From Ascidia mentula (lineage: Eukaryota; Chordata; Ascidiacea; Phlebobranchia; Ascidiidae), in the NCBI GenBank assembly GCA_947561715.1, contig OX387203.1, forward strand, positions 1,736,001 through 1,800,000: DNA of 64,000 nt. The letters run 5' to 3'. Position 1 is the stretch's first letter; every line of letters starts with the position of its first letter. Below are positions 11,556-23,425 of this stretch, piece after piece. Both the position numbers and the translations under genes were made by a program. The notes beneath the pieces were generated by a model. That model was not told where the DNA came from. It made no database searches and was given only the letters and a program-made list of their open reading frames with translations.

Positions 11556-13674
11556 ATTACTTGTTTTACTTAAACTCTTCTTTTACTTACGATAAAGCAG
11601 CTTGCGTATGTGGAGGTAGCCTTTAGTTATTTTTCTGTTTAGTTTTACACCTAACTTTGAACCTGATTTGCATACAAACGGTACAATTAACCCTGTTTCA
11701 CGAAATAGTTGCAAAATTTTGCAGGCTAATCAAGAAAAGAGGCTTTGGGGCAGAATATCCTGTAACAAATACAGCCAGCCGAAGCTTAAGGGAATTCAGA
11801 GCAAGATATACCCTTCAACTACGATTGTTTGTTGTACGTTTCGCTGCTGACGACCATTGGGGTTTTGAATGCCAATAGCGTATTCGAGAAAGTTGCTTCG
11901 CACGTGGATTGCCCAGCGGTCTCCTCAATATAGACTTGGTCGTTACAAAATCATTAAACTGTACCCCAAAGCCAAAGTACAATCTGATAAATCGTGATAA
12001 TTATTTATTTGGTGAACTTAAACGGCCTGTTTTATTTTGCTTCAGTGCCTTATACCTCAATTCTGGACCTCAATCCCCCATCGAATCCCCTTTTTTCGTC
12101 TGCAACCCACCACTGGTATAATGGTACAATTTGAAAGGAACTGTTAGGTGCTTAGCAATCATTGAAGACTTGGCAACATTTATCTTTGCCTTTTCCTAAA
12201 AGTCATGATGTGTTTCTGAGACATATATCACTTCCTGTAAACTTTTGCTTCATCTAACTTTGTGCAGCTGCAAACTGATTGTGTTTTATTTTCTCTTCTG
12301 TTTCTCAATCCTCTTTTTTCTCTGGGATTTTATGACTTTGTGGAACTGTGTGCAAAACATGTTTGCTTTTTCGTGTCAACGAACTCAGCGCAGTTTCGAT
12401 GGGGTTTCGTTGGCTGTTCTTGTGTTTACACACTTGTTGCGAGCGTGAAAATATTGCAAAACATACTTGAATTTATATGGGTTAACCTTTTGTACGCTAT
12501 CAGTCCTGCAAATTAAAACATACAAACAGACTATAGCCTACCAACAAATTACAAGAAACAACCCAGCCATTGCCCAACGCAACATAACTCAAATTGTACT
12601 ACAGATTATAACGGGGTAACTTTGACTTCCATCCGAGACTTTTTACCAAGAGCTGCTTAACTTTAAACTATTGCAACAAATTTAGGTCAATGCCAAAACC
12701 TCCACATGTTGTGGCAAACACCCAGTTTGAGAGCACGCATAAGTGCTACATGCTTGCCCTTGAGATGACAGGATCGCCCCATTGCGCGGGCCTCCTTAAT
12801 TTCTGTGATCTTAGCTCACCTTGAACATGAGATGATGTAAATGCCGTAAATTTATGCAACAAACGCTTTGTTAAGCCGAAGTGCTTTAGGAATCTACTGT
12901 GTATTGATACAGTTCAAACAGATAAGGTAACGTTAGGTTCCCAGGAATCATCAACCATGTCACCCTGCATGAGACACAAGTTTTTTTTTCTTTGCGTCAG
13001 CTTAGTATGCTTGTATTGTGTAACGTTTTCTCCTATTCGTTATATGACAATGTACGCAATAGGTAGCGCTTAGCTTATATTGTTAGTCGCAGAGTTCGTC
13101 CGTGAACCTTAGAGTGATTATTGTCGTTTTTGAGGACTGATATGTCCCGAAAAACCCGGCTTTCTTCTATCTTCTTCAGTAAATAACATTCTCAATCGTC
13201 CCTTTAAAATATGTTTGTTCCTTCGAGCCTTGTGAATCCTAATAGTTATGTGTTACACGGTTAACATTGCATCGAGTCTCGTGGTGAAGAATTAGTATAA
13301 AACAACCAAGAACCACACATCAAACAAAGGCAGCTCTAAGCGACGAAAATAATTTACACTGTACACATAAAGGTTGATATGCGTCAACAACATTAACTTT
13401 ATAACCTATAAACTTGTTACACAATGACGAGGTTGGGTGTGCGAATATGTAACTTATTGTTACCAGCAATCAACCCCTTTCATATTTTCTTCCTGTACCC
13501 ACTGCACTTGCTTGGTGACGTTATTCAAGGGTGTGAGTAATAAATTTGTTTTCGTGTATATTCATTTTTCACAGAAGTTGATTGCCAAGCAAAGATCATT
13601 TGTACAAAATTGCTTCAAAATCATCTCCAGACATTTATTCGAATTAAACTTTAATGTTCTTTCAAATGAATATG
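11556..13674. other. Intergenic between A1 and B1
   Basis: It holds the 5' flank of A1 and the 3' flank of B1. Bases about 12245-13600 recur at about 27213-28500 and 32230-33600. Overlapping frames of 67-84 codons at 12245-12516 are open in two frames at once and show no family resemblance. No promoter element is clear enough to name. Confidence 0.5.
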
Positions 13675-16410
13675 CTAATTAATGGCGATTTTCTTGCGCA
13701 GCTGGCTGGTCACCGTTGGAACATGTAGTCCAACTACTTCTGACATTGTTTGTGTCACCAGAGAGAATGCCTAAAAACAAGAATTACTTAATTATTGTAG
13801 GATGTTGTACCCACAGAAACTACGTACGCTGAGCAAATCACGTTTTGTGCTGCGCATGTTTCGAAGTTCGTCACACAGTGTGTGGATAAATAAAGTCCCG
13901 CTTTCACTGTTTGGTTGTGGTTCTGTTGAATGAACAATGTCAGAAAAATAATATTGCACATTAACTAAGTTGCACATCTTGTTTTCAAGTAAAATCAAAT
14001 ATTAGATCTAGCAAAGTGTGAACGTTGTGCTATTTTATTCCTAATTAAACGAACCTGGAGAAGTTGAGTAAAATATCAGCGTGTCCGCAGTGTCTGGAAT
14101 AACATGTTCGGTGCCTGGATTACTATCCCCGGCAGGTACCATGACATATGGCGCCTTAACAAAAGACGAAAGTTAACTGGCATCGGACAACACGTCTGTT
14201 TCAACATGTTTGATTCACTGCTGGGTTTATGGTATTTGAAAACCATATATGGAGACACAATGCATCATCGTACCTGAATTATGAATATCTTGGGCATTTT
14301 AAGTAGCGATTGGCACTCGATTCCATGAAAGCGTTGAACAAATTCTTTAAGTTTGTACGCCTGGTTGTCGCCGACCAAAAGTTCGTCGTGGATTTTACTG
14401 TACGTTTTTATCACACAAACGAAGCAATCGTGGTCCTGGTGATTTGCCTTGATATCTGAAAATGCAGAAATGCATTAGTATTATGGGGTAATTTTTTTAA
14501 TGTTTGTCAGAAAGCTATTTGATGCATGTAACCATGCAAAATATGAATCAGCTGTTAGTTTTTGTAAAAGAAAGTTACTCACATTTAGTTGCAATATCCT
14601 GTAAATCTTGCTTGCTTTTCTTCGAAAAGAACTCGACTTCAAAATTTAGATCTCCTGCAACTGCTTCCAGCTTTTCCACGTCATCATCCCTCTAAAATTT
14701 CATAAATGTTTTGTCGTATATGTGTATTTTTGGTTACCGTATCCATGGTAATTGTTATATTTGTTATTAACAAAAACAAAAATACCTCATTGCTGAAAAT
14801 GTAAAACAACCCACGGTTTGCCTGTCTCATAGTGTAAGACCTAAAAAAAGTTTTGCGTATGATGCAAAAACAATTATTCTGAAATAATGAGAGGTGCTTT
14901 TATTATAAAGTCATCTGTTACAAATGCAAACTTTACCATGGTGCATTCATTTAGGTTTGTTGTTGATGATTTCTGTTCAAAAATCTCAAGATATACCATT
15001 TTTTCGAGAGTGTTTCGGTGCTTGGCTCCCGCAAATGGAATTCAGGTGTGAGTTGACTTGAGAAGGTAGGCATTTGCAGAAAATCTGAATCGTATTCCTC
15101 AGCACTTATTTCTGCCGTCGTCCCACTCACCCAAGTCAACATCTGTTTAATTCGACACCACGCTAAATTTTTACACAATTTCTGTGTGATGCGAAAACTT
15201 GTGTATATTTGTTTGAAATCTGTTTAACAATTCATGCACAACAAGACGGTCACATTGAACAAGGTATGTGCATTGTTGTTAGCGTACGTAACAGCTCAGG
15301 GAAGTGTGTTAGTCGCGTATAGCCTAATAATAAGTTTATGTGACCTTACGTCATGTATGTCGTGGAAGTCGTTGTTTCGAATTGCCTCGCAAAACTTGTT
15401 GACGTAAAAGGATCCAATACTTGGCCCGACAAACGACTTGTGGTCTAAACAAATCATTTGCTTTGATTTGTTGAAACAAAACTTCAAACAGATCATACCT
15501 GCTGGACAGGTAGAATGAGCGACCAAGAAGTCCGCTTCTTTTGGTATTGTTAGCACTTTGGTTTTTCTCTCTTCCTGAGGTAGAGTCGAAAAAGTTTTGG
15601 GAGCGCCTCTGCTGTACTGTTCCCCTCTGCATGTCTCATAAATAAAATATCTTTTCATTTCGACGTCAGAACAACACATATTCCACCGCTTTTTTGAAAG
15701 TGCCAAAGAAACAACAAAATTACTTACGTTTAGAAGAAAAAATTTAGGTTTTCCTTTCAGACTTTTGCAGGAGTTAACCGTAAACTTTTCCAACGCAAAT
15801 GAAAGATTGTACTGCGCACCATCAGATGCATATATGTTATCTTCATAATCGCCATGAGTAAAAATTGCCAGTGCAAAACATGAAGAATCGCTGTGATCTA
15901 CTTCTGTGGCATCTACAGAGCATAACAAAACTTATAAAATTCCTAGAACCTAAGTATGAAAATACTGTAGATCGAAGTTTAATACAACATTAACACCAAT
16001 ATATAGTATCTTTTGATTGACACTGGGGTCATACTACTGAATTTCATGACATCATCGAGGGTCATTACCTTCCACATTCTACAACATGTAATGTTTTAGT
16101 TAAACGTTATTTCGATTATTGACAAACATGATGAAATTAACATATCTGCATGCATAAAATAGACTGTTTGGCAAACAAGCATACCACAATTACGTGTTTA
16201 AAATGTCTTAATATATATACGACGTAAATACGATATTTAATAACAGCTTAAAATATCTACGACGTGTTGAAGAATTGCTTAATTTTGTACTCTAATGTAA
16301 AGTTTGGTCCCAACCGTGTTGTAAATTATCACAAACTTTCCCATTTTCTCCATCTTCTTGTAAACCTTTGATTTCGCTGGTTTCAAGGGTTTCCCATCAA
16401 CTGTTTGCAT
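13675..16410 (-). pseudogene. Double-caspase gene B1, domain 1 missing exon 2
   Basis: Exon 1 (16315-16410) and exons 3-12 (15728-15912, 15499-15634, 15350-15444, 14997-15142, 14786-14840, 14583-14691, 14274-14455, 14055-14154, 13828-13922, 13675-13770) are open with correct phases. Exon 2, the first helix of the p20 fold, is cut to a stub near 16050-16080: about 0.28 kb present in B2 and B3 is gone, and the join runs into a stop. Domain 1 otherwise keeps IFTHGDYED and TCRGEQY. Domain 2 is complete and inactive-type (IIQ then APYVMVPAGD). Exon 1 could not splice to exon 3 in phase. I take it as a decaying copy that might still express domain 2 alone. Confidence 0.7.
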
Positions 16411-16855
16411 TGTTGTATCTTTACTTCGAGCAATGATTGAAAAACACCAACTGCTTTGTAACAAACCGTTTTCTAAATTGCAAATGAACTTGAAATCAAC
16501 ATTCCAAAATCGTTACGGAGTAATTGACAAAAAAAGATTTAATTTATTTGGTTCCAATATAAGTTGCCACAACAACGAAACATTTACATCACGTCAATGC
16601 AAAAAAGGTTTGTGCCGTGAGGAAATGAGCATTACGTTTATGTGACGTGACAGAGTTTCAGTTCCTTCGCGTGCTTTACCGCGCACTCATTTTAAGGCTT
16701 ACTCCAGGTCGTTGCAGTTAAACTACCTCCCCTCCATATTGGCACAAAACCACATTCGAAACGCACTACAAAAGCGGGTACTTCAAACCTGGGTAAGTTT
16801 AACACCGGTCTGTATAGCCAGCGGCTGTACTGATTGCTTTTTGAAGGCATCGTAA
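16411..16855. other. 5' flank of B1, duplicated upstream of B2 and B3
   Basis: No gene is seen. The sequence is close to 31300-31540 and 36533-36966, the upstream flanks of B2 and B3, so it is the likely promoter-bearing region of type-B genes. I cannot name individual promoter elements. Confidence 0.45.
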
Positions 16856-17550
16856 AGGCCCGTTTACACTACAGACGATTCCGTGTTTGTTTTATTGTGC
16901 GCGTGTGCTGAGTTGTGCTGGGATGGGATGTGCCGGTCTGTGCTAGGATGTGCTCGCTTTTGCTCGACGCGCATAAATTCGGGCACAGTTGGGCACATTT
17001 CGGCACACATTGATGCGAAAGTGCAGCGCGACTGCCTAAAAATGTAGGACGTATATTATTTTGGTGGTGGTTGTGTGATGTGACCGCGTTTGACATGTGA
17101 GCGATTGTTTTGAGCGTATGAAATGGTGCCGTAGCTGCATTACAAAGCGGTATGTGGAATGGCGTCTCAGCGGGATGCTGCTGTGGAAAACCATTGTCCT
17201 GGTTCAATTATACCATCTTTGTTTTCATAATCTGTGGTGTTTGGTTCAATAAACTGTAGTGTTACCTTGCGTCGTAAAAAATTATGTAAAACAGTACATG
17301 TCTTAACTATGTAAAACAGTACATGCCCTTTTGTTCATAAATATCTACAGCCAATAGAAACAACTTCAATTTGTACTTATAATATCGCTGGCGAGGCAGA
17401 GAAATGCAAGGCAAGAGTGACATCCCTAAAAAATTATCAACGTAACTTGTCACTTGCACTTGTCGTGCTCGATTATTCCAGTAGTGTAAACACCGTGTGT
17501 GCCAGACTGTGCTGTGCCGTGCCAAACTGTGTTCGTGTGTAAACGGGCCT
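16856..17550. mobile_element. PIF/Harbinger-type MITE, 695 bp
   Basis: The ends are perfect 14-bp inverted repeats, AGGCCCGTTTACAC at 16856-16869 and its complement at 17537-17550. They are flanked by TAA on both sides (16853-16855 and 17551-17553). The sister copy upstream of B3 has the empty site: there ATCG-TAA-GCGTTGCC runs on without interruption at about 36970-36985. A 3-bp TAA target duplication fits the TWA preference of PIF/Harbinger elements. The interior is rich in GTGC/GGCAC repeats and has no transposase, so it is non-autonomous. The insertion is younger than the duplication of the flank. Confidence 0.85.
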
Positions 17551-17553
17551 TAA

Positions 17554-19696
17554 GCGTTGCCTTTCTGATACCGACTTCTTTACCCACATGATTAACTCCG
17601 ATTGCTTTTTGACATTCTTTACCAAACTACTGAATAATAACTTGTCATTCTATGATAACTTGTCATTCTATGGTTCATACAGCGCACCAAAGCTGTCGAA
17701 AACTCGCTAAACAAAGATCCGCTTCTACGCTCAAACCGTCGTGGGTGAATGTGATCCCTGCCTGAAGCTTAGCCGCCAACACCGTTACGCATGACTGGGT
17801 TTGAATAGTGGGATGGCATCATATTTAATCCGGCAGTCCAATTGGTTAACGTGTACGGACTGTAATCCTAGAAATTGCGCACAATGGCGTCGTTCAACAT
17901 GGATTTCATGTAGAAGTTTTTCCATGTTTGGGGAATAGTAGAACTTATATCTGTTGCTTTGACATTACGTTAGTTTTTTTTTAAATCTGGTTATACAACA
18001 ATCATTATCATTGTTTGACTTGAAAAAGTCGGTGAAGTACATTCGCAAACATGTGGGCTTACCATCTGGCAATCGTTTGATCGAATAATATGTTTTCCGG
18101 ATGAGTTTCTCTCGAAATGACATTTGCGGTCAGACCAAACACTTCAACGTTTCCTATTTTTATCCACCTCAACGCTTAGGAACTTGTTGTGGCCAAAAGA
18201 TCGCTTTTTCTCAAAGGAAGTCAAGCCCAAAAAATCAAGTCCCAATCCGGCAAAGATAATAGCTAAATTTCCATATAAATCACAAACACCTATTGTCCGT
18301 AACGTGTTGTGTCATCCGGACCTACGTTGTCTTACTTGAAAAACAGGACAGAGGCAAAACTATTTGTGTGATTGCCAATAAAACATATCGTCTTGTCAGC
18401 TTACTGTTTGTACTGCAATCTAGTTGTTGCCTGTTCAGTGGAATTTTTTTTTTTTCAATTGACCAACGCTTACTTGTATTTAGACGACGTTTTCAACGCT
18501 TTACCTAATCCGCAGTTTCACGTGTCCAAAATTCCGCCTTACATTTGTTTGCATTAGAACATCAACATAACTGACATGCCAATAAGATAAACTTTGTTTG
18601 TTGTTACCTTGCTATATAGCTGATGGTTCGTTTTCAGCTTTTAACCACCTCCGCATTACGCACACATTTGTGACATGAGTGACAAGTCAATATTTATGCA
18701 TTTTGCCAAGGCTATCAATGCAAGAAGATAATGTCCTGACGATACGGAAATGCCAATATATGGATTTGTCTCGAGCTTTTGATATGGATATACCAATTTA
18801 TGACATACGGTAAGACCAATAGGCCTATGTGATATACAACATAAAAATATCCTTAACTTTTTACCTTCGCTTTGCACATCGTGCACAAAATATTATTATA
18901 GTGCATAAAGACCTCAGGCTTATTAAGCCGTCACGCACACTAATATTGATGTTTGTATTTTATGCTTCAATAAAGGTTTTGAATGGTTTGGTGTAATTTG
19001 GCATACCAAACAAAATACTTGCTACCTTCGATACGTTGTTCGTTCAACTCTGGCAATCTGTTAATTTTTACCAAACTGCTCAATGGTTGCTGACAACTGG
19101 TCGTTTACTGACGACTTGTCATTCTATGGTTCATACAGCACAACAAAGCGGTTAAAAATTCCCTTAACATAGATCCGCTTCTACACTCAAACCGTCGTGG
19201 GTGAATGTGATTCTATTACCGACCTGCCCCAGGCTCCGCCGCCTACACTATTACACATGACTTGGTTTGTAAAGCGGTAGATGGCTCCGTCAATGGAATG
19301 ACGTTTGTGGACTCCGTAATCCAAGCAGGAGAGGACAACGACGGCATTCAACATCTATTTGTTTTGGAACTTTTCCTGTGTTTGGATAGCAGGTTTTATT
19401 TCTGAGGCTCTGATTTTCATCACTTTTTTGTTATACATGGAATCCGAATTAACATTTATGACCATATGTGTGGAAATTTTGAATAGCATCAAAATCCTAT
19501 TGTATGGCTTTAACATCACATCACAATCGTTGTACAAAATTTGTATTTTTTACAAAATTCAGGATGTGCCGCTCTTAAAATGATATGTGTGTGGTCATAC
19601 TGAACACTTTAACGTTTCCTAATTTTATATTATGAATTTGTTGTGTAAAACATTTGTTCTATCCGCCCGAAAAGCACAACATCATTTTACAACGCA
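17554..19696. other. Array flank with two copies of the R2 segment
   Basis: Bases about 17690-18500 match 31545-32090 and 37010-37735. A second, more diverged copy runs from about 19130 to 19690. On the minus strand the first copy holds a degraded version of the small secreted-protein candidate described at 37174-37598; its start codon and first donor site are lost. Bases 18560-18730 resemble 3200-3400. No intact gene is seen. Confidence 0.45.
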
Positions 19697-19707
19697 CGAT
19701 TTGAAAC

Positions 19708-20011
19708 ATTCCTAGAGCTCCAAAGGGAGTAAAAGACGATCAGCGCCAGAATACGATGTTTATTTCACAGAAATATTAATTTCGCCTATTTGGCATCTTC
19801 AGTTTCTGTCTAAAACAGAATAGCAATAAAAAATAAAAAATTAAAACCACAACAAAAACAAAAACTCAACAATAAGTCCACTATCGGGACTGCCAAGACA
19901 AAAGCCGAAGCGGTTAAAACGATAAAAACTGTTTTCTACAACAAGCCGCTGTGGTACCAAGAGAAACAACGAGAGACTATGCACTGAAGGTGTTAGTAGC
20001 CGAACGCAAAA
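19708..20011. repeat. Left inverted arm of the GIY-YIG element
   Basis: This is the reverse complement of 20640-20942 with only a few differences, including two extra bases near 19978. It begins ATTCCTAGAGCTCC. It holds a compact double-hairpin motif at about 19780-19820. Confidence 0.85.
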
Positions 20012-20127
20012 AAATGGGACGAGCAAGGGTAGTGACGTAGAACTGCGATAAGGCGATGACGAACACAGAATACAAAAACAGTGAGGGAAATGAAAACAAA
20101 AAAAGAGACGGGAGAGCGCAAAAATGG

Positions 20128-20652
20128 TCATTTTATGCGGGGTAAAATCATTGGCTGAATGTTTATTGACGCCCTGAGGTCGTTTAGCCATTTGTCTTCA
20201 CAAATGTCTAAAAAAGCCATGGGAGGTTCTTGGGCGAAAGTTACCGTGAAATAATCTGCAATGTCCGGTTTATTTTTAAATGCGATGGGGTGTTTATTTA
20301 AATAGTGTTTTGCCAGTGCCATCTTGTCCCCTTTGGCATCTTTAAAACAACCTGCTCGCCATGTGGAACGGTGTGAATTCCACCTCGTGCTGAAACGATT
20401 TTTTGTTTGTCCAACATATTGTTCTTTACATGTTGTGCAGGTAGCCACGTAAATTCCATAATTCTTGCAAGTAAGTTTTTGTCGTAATAGGATGGTGTGG
20501 TGGAAAGGGGTGGTAATACAGGTGGCAGAGTAAACCATTGTCTTAAAATTCTTTCGGCCCCCGCATAATGCGCATTTCCCGCAAGGCTGAGAATACCCAT
20601 CAGCCTGTGTATTTCCAAGTGCAAGGGCACGGTGGTTTGTTTTTGCGTTCGG
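20128..20652 (-). CDS. GIY-YIG endonuclease domain of a Penelope-like element
   Basis: The frame is open for 174 codons down to its stop at 20128; the first Met is at 20538. It has a CGKCALC zinc-knuckle-like motif, then the GIY motif (YGIYVATC), then YVGQT with R and H downstream (FSTRWNSHRS), and ends DKWLNDLRASINIQPMILP. The CxxCxxC motif upstream of GIY-YIG is a hallmark of Penelope-like endonucleases. It would nick target DNA for insertion. There is no in-frame start upstream of the zinc motif, as expected for the 3' part of a longer polyprotein. An overlapping frame at 20298-20699 is a shadow. Confidence 0.65.
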   Translation of the reverse strand, partial: PNAKTNHRALALGNTQADGYSQPCGKCALCGGRKNFKTMVYSATCITTPFHHTILLRQKLTCKNYGIYVATCTTCKEQYVGQTKNRFSTRWNSHRSTWRAGCFKDAKGDKMALAKHYLNKHPIAFKNKPDIADYFTVTFAQEPPMAFLDICEDKWLNDLRASINIQPMILPRIK

Positions 20653-20942
20653 CTACTAACACCTTCAGTGCAGTCTCTCGTTGTTTCTCTTGGTACCACA
20701 GCGGCTTGTTGTAGAAAACAGTTTTTATCGTTTTAACCGCTTCGGCTTTTGTCTTGGCAGTCCCGATAGTGGACTTATTGTTGAGTTTTTGTTTTAGTTG
20801 TGGTTTTAATTTTTTATTTTTTATTGCTATTCTGTTTTAGACAGAAACTGAAGATGCCAAATAGGCGAAATTAATATTTCTGTGAAATAAACATCGTATT
20901 CTGGCGCTGATCGTCTTTTACTCCCTTTGGAGCTCTAGGAAT
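20640..20942. repeat. Right inverted arm of the GIY-YIG element
   Basis: This is the mirror of 19708-20011 and ends CTCTAGGAAT at 20942. The hairpin motif with CTGAAGA and GAAA lies at 20830-20871. Bases 20943-21026 lie between this arm and the distal target duplication and are unique in the window. Confidence 0.85.
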
Positions 20943-21026
20943 TATATTGATTCGTAAAGACAGATCCGTCGGTCACCGACTTGCAAAGGCTGATTCCTGT
21001 AGTCAATTTTTTGACGTTTTCTCTAT

Positions 21027-21596
21027 CGATTTGAAACATTTAACAATATTTTCTGACAACAACGTTTCACAAACATGTGAAATTTTTCCGCAAGAAAATT
21101 TTTTGTAGGTTAATCAAGAAAAAAGGTTTTAGGCAGATTATCCTGCAACGAAGTTTTAAGGTATTTTTGAACAAGATACACCCTTCGCCCCGAATGATTT
21201 CTACCATTGCTTGTTGTCGTTTGGGTGCTTACGATCATTGGGGCGTTGAATGTCAAGTAAGGTGTATGAGAAACGTTGCTTTGTACGCCATGTTTGTTTT
21301 AAATTATTAACTAAATTTCAATAAAATTCAGACTAAATTTTAGACTGAATTGCGCCACCACGACGTCTAGCGACGACTTTTACAGAATTAAAACAATAGT
21401 GGGTAATGAACTCAGGCATTTAGAAAACAATTGTTCTAAAGAAGATCACGTTTTTTTGTTTTAAAGAACAATGGTGATTTTTTCCCGAAACGAGAAACGG
21501 AAAACAAAAATGGAATCGCATTATTTGTGTTAAATTTCTCCCTCCAGCCCCTTCTTTTTTCAAAAAAGCACAAATCAACAGCAAAATATCAATTAA
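21027..21596. other. Diverged type-A upstream flank
   Basis: Bases about 21030-21300 resemble 430-730 and 11690-11950. No type-A gene follows on the minus strand, because the element at 19711-21026 and older rearrangements intervene. No gene is seen. Confidence 0.4.
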
Positions 21597-22597
21597 AGGA
21601 AACTTTCTTGCATAGTCATTTTGGGAACATGTCGTCCAACCACTCCTGACACTGTTTGTGTAACCAGAGAGAGCCTGAAAACAACAATAATTCAGTCGTT
21701 AATGAGCAGTGAGCTGCCGCTCATTATAAGCTTTACATTCAAATCTTAATCAAGCATTCCAGACCCCACAAGTACCCTTACAGAATCATCCACAAAATGA
21801 CTCATTGTGATTAATGTGTCAGATAACAAAGCATTTTCGGGAATTGTCAGACGACCAATGCACGCAAAGTTTGGTACTTACGCTGAACAAATCACATTTT
21901 ATGGTGCGCATGTTTCGAAGTTCTTCACAGAGTGTGTGGATAAATAAAGTCCCGCCTTCACTGTCGAGTTGCGGTTCTGTTCAATAAATTGAAATATCGG
22001 CAAGTTTAGGATGTCCATATATGGACAATCTATACATGTCCATAGAATTTTATTTATGTGTGTGTTTTGGACAAATTAAACGTTGTGCTATTTTATTATC
22101 ACTAAAACAAACCTGGAGAAGTTAAGCAAAAGATAAGTTTGTTCGCAGTGTCTGGAATGATATGGTTGGTGGTTGGATTGCTCGTCCCCGCAGCTAACAT
22201 TACATCTGGCGCCTAAACAAAAAGTGAACCTGACGTGCCAACTCTTTACCACGATATACTCATGGTCACGTTCATTGCTTTGTACATTTATTTACTAATG
22301 ATTACGTTAACATCTACTGGAATATAAATTTAGTATGACTAATTGGCCAACGTTAATTCGCCACTAACAATCTGTTCTCCTATTATTATTTTTTTACTGA
22401 CTGTTTGTTATTTAAAAGGCCATGTATAGAGATACACAATGCCTCATTGTACCTGTATTTTGAATATCTTGGGCTTTTTAAGTAGCGATGGGCACTCGAT
22501 TCCATGAAATCGTTGAATAAATTCTTTAAGTTTGTACGCCTGGTTTTCGCCGTCCAAAAGTTCGTCGTGGGTTTTGCTGTACGTTTTTATCACATCA
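21597..22597 (-). pseudogene. Domain-2-only remnant, exons 9-12
   Basis: Exon 9 (about 22450-22597) is open and reads VIKTYSKTHDELLDGEN and KPKIFKIQ before a GTACAA donor. Exon 10 (about 22113-22214) begins APDVMLAAG and has lost the TADTLIFYS core (now TANKLIFCL). Exon 11 (about 21884-21982) is open. Exon 12 (about 21600-21677) is shortened and out of frame. There is no domain 1. It is a decaying fragment of the same family, positioned downstream of gene A2 as 7825-7975 is downstream of A1. Confidence 0.6.
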
Positions 22598-23425
22598 ACA
22601 AACAAACTTTATGACGGAGAAACGTTCATCTACCGTAAGACTGCAACCGCTCGCACTGGCAAGTGATTGGTTTGTAGCGTTGGATGGCGCAAAAGACAAC
22701 GCAAGAGGTGATGCAACCAACAGTGATTCAACTCAATTGGCTTGCAAACACAAAAGATACACGTCTCCGCTTTTGCTGTTTCGCCGACGTGATGAAATTA
22801 GTAAAATAAACATTGCCAAAGTAAAAAGTTTTATTTTCGATTGCTCATCTTTTCCGAAGCTCGGCAACCTACACATTTAAGCGTCCAACGCATATTACTG
22901 TAGAGTAACTTCTGGGATGGTGTGCGTAAGTAGTATTTCCGGTGTGGACTGATCATCTGGAATTTGCCTAATAATATCCTTAAATTTTGCGACGTCGTAA
23001 ACTGGTAACAAGCTATTTATTAATTCTGTTCGCTACCTCCGATTACAGTATGTACATTGTCACCTCGCCCTTTAAACATTAGGCAAGAAGCGTGTCAAAA
23101 ATGTAGTGAAAATATTAAATTTTACAATCAAGGTGTTAAGTTAAGGCCAATGCAAGTAACAACATAGCACTGTAGTATTTACTGCTGCAAAATAGATTGT
23201 GATTTTTGATCTACATTGGTCCGGTCAAAACGGTTTAACTCAAATGCAATGAAAAAATTGAAGATTTCGAACAAGCACGTACTCTAGCGTTTGCACGTAC
23301 AGTAAAAATTGCAATTTAGCACTTTACCATAAGACTAGCGAGACAAAACTATGAGTTAAATTTTCGACAACGCTTATAATTTCATGCTTTGATTGATATC
23401 CAATGTCAAAATTCTTTTTCTGTGT
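22598..23425. other. 3' flank of caspase gene A2
   Basis: A near-identical copy of 7970-8802. It holds the second copy of the doubtful 89-codon frame. No gene is called. Confidence 0.45.

Larger units (their letters stand above)
7825..18500. repeat. Array block 1, one type-A and one type-B unit
   Basis: This block matches 22450-32090 in order and orientation with an offset of about 14.6-15.0 kb. It carries gene A1, the intergenic segment at 12.2-13.6 kb, and gene B1 with its upstream flank. Block 1 differs by the MITE at 16856-17550, by lacking about 0.3 kb found upstream of A2, and by the loss of exon 2 in B1. Confidence 0.75.
19711..21026 (-). mobile_element. Penelope-like (GIY-YIG) retroelement remnant
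   Basis: A 14-bp direct repeat, CGATTTGAAACATT, lies at 19697-19710 and 21027-21040 and probably is the target-site duplication. Inside, two near-identical inverted arms of about 300 bp enclose a minus-strand GIY-YIG reading frame. Short copies with inverted or tandem terminal repeats and variable target duplications are typical of Penelope-like elements, which carry this endonuclease at the C-terminus. No reverse transcriptase is present, so the copy is 5'-truncated. The arms differ by only a few bases, which suggests a recent insertion. A foldback DNA element with a captured endonuclease is the alternative. Confidence 0.6.

Noticed and set aside
12245-12516. Overlapping frames of 67-84 codons, repeated at 27213-27439 and 32240-32451.
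   Set aside because: Two frames of the same strand are open at once, neither looks like a protein family, and the conservation is that of the duplicated block.
20298-20699. A 133-codon minus-strand frame overlapping the GIY-YIG frame.
   Set aside because: It is a shadow frame; the zinc and GIY-YIG motifs are in the other frame.
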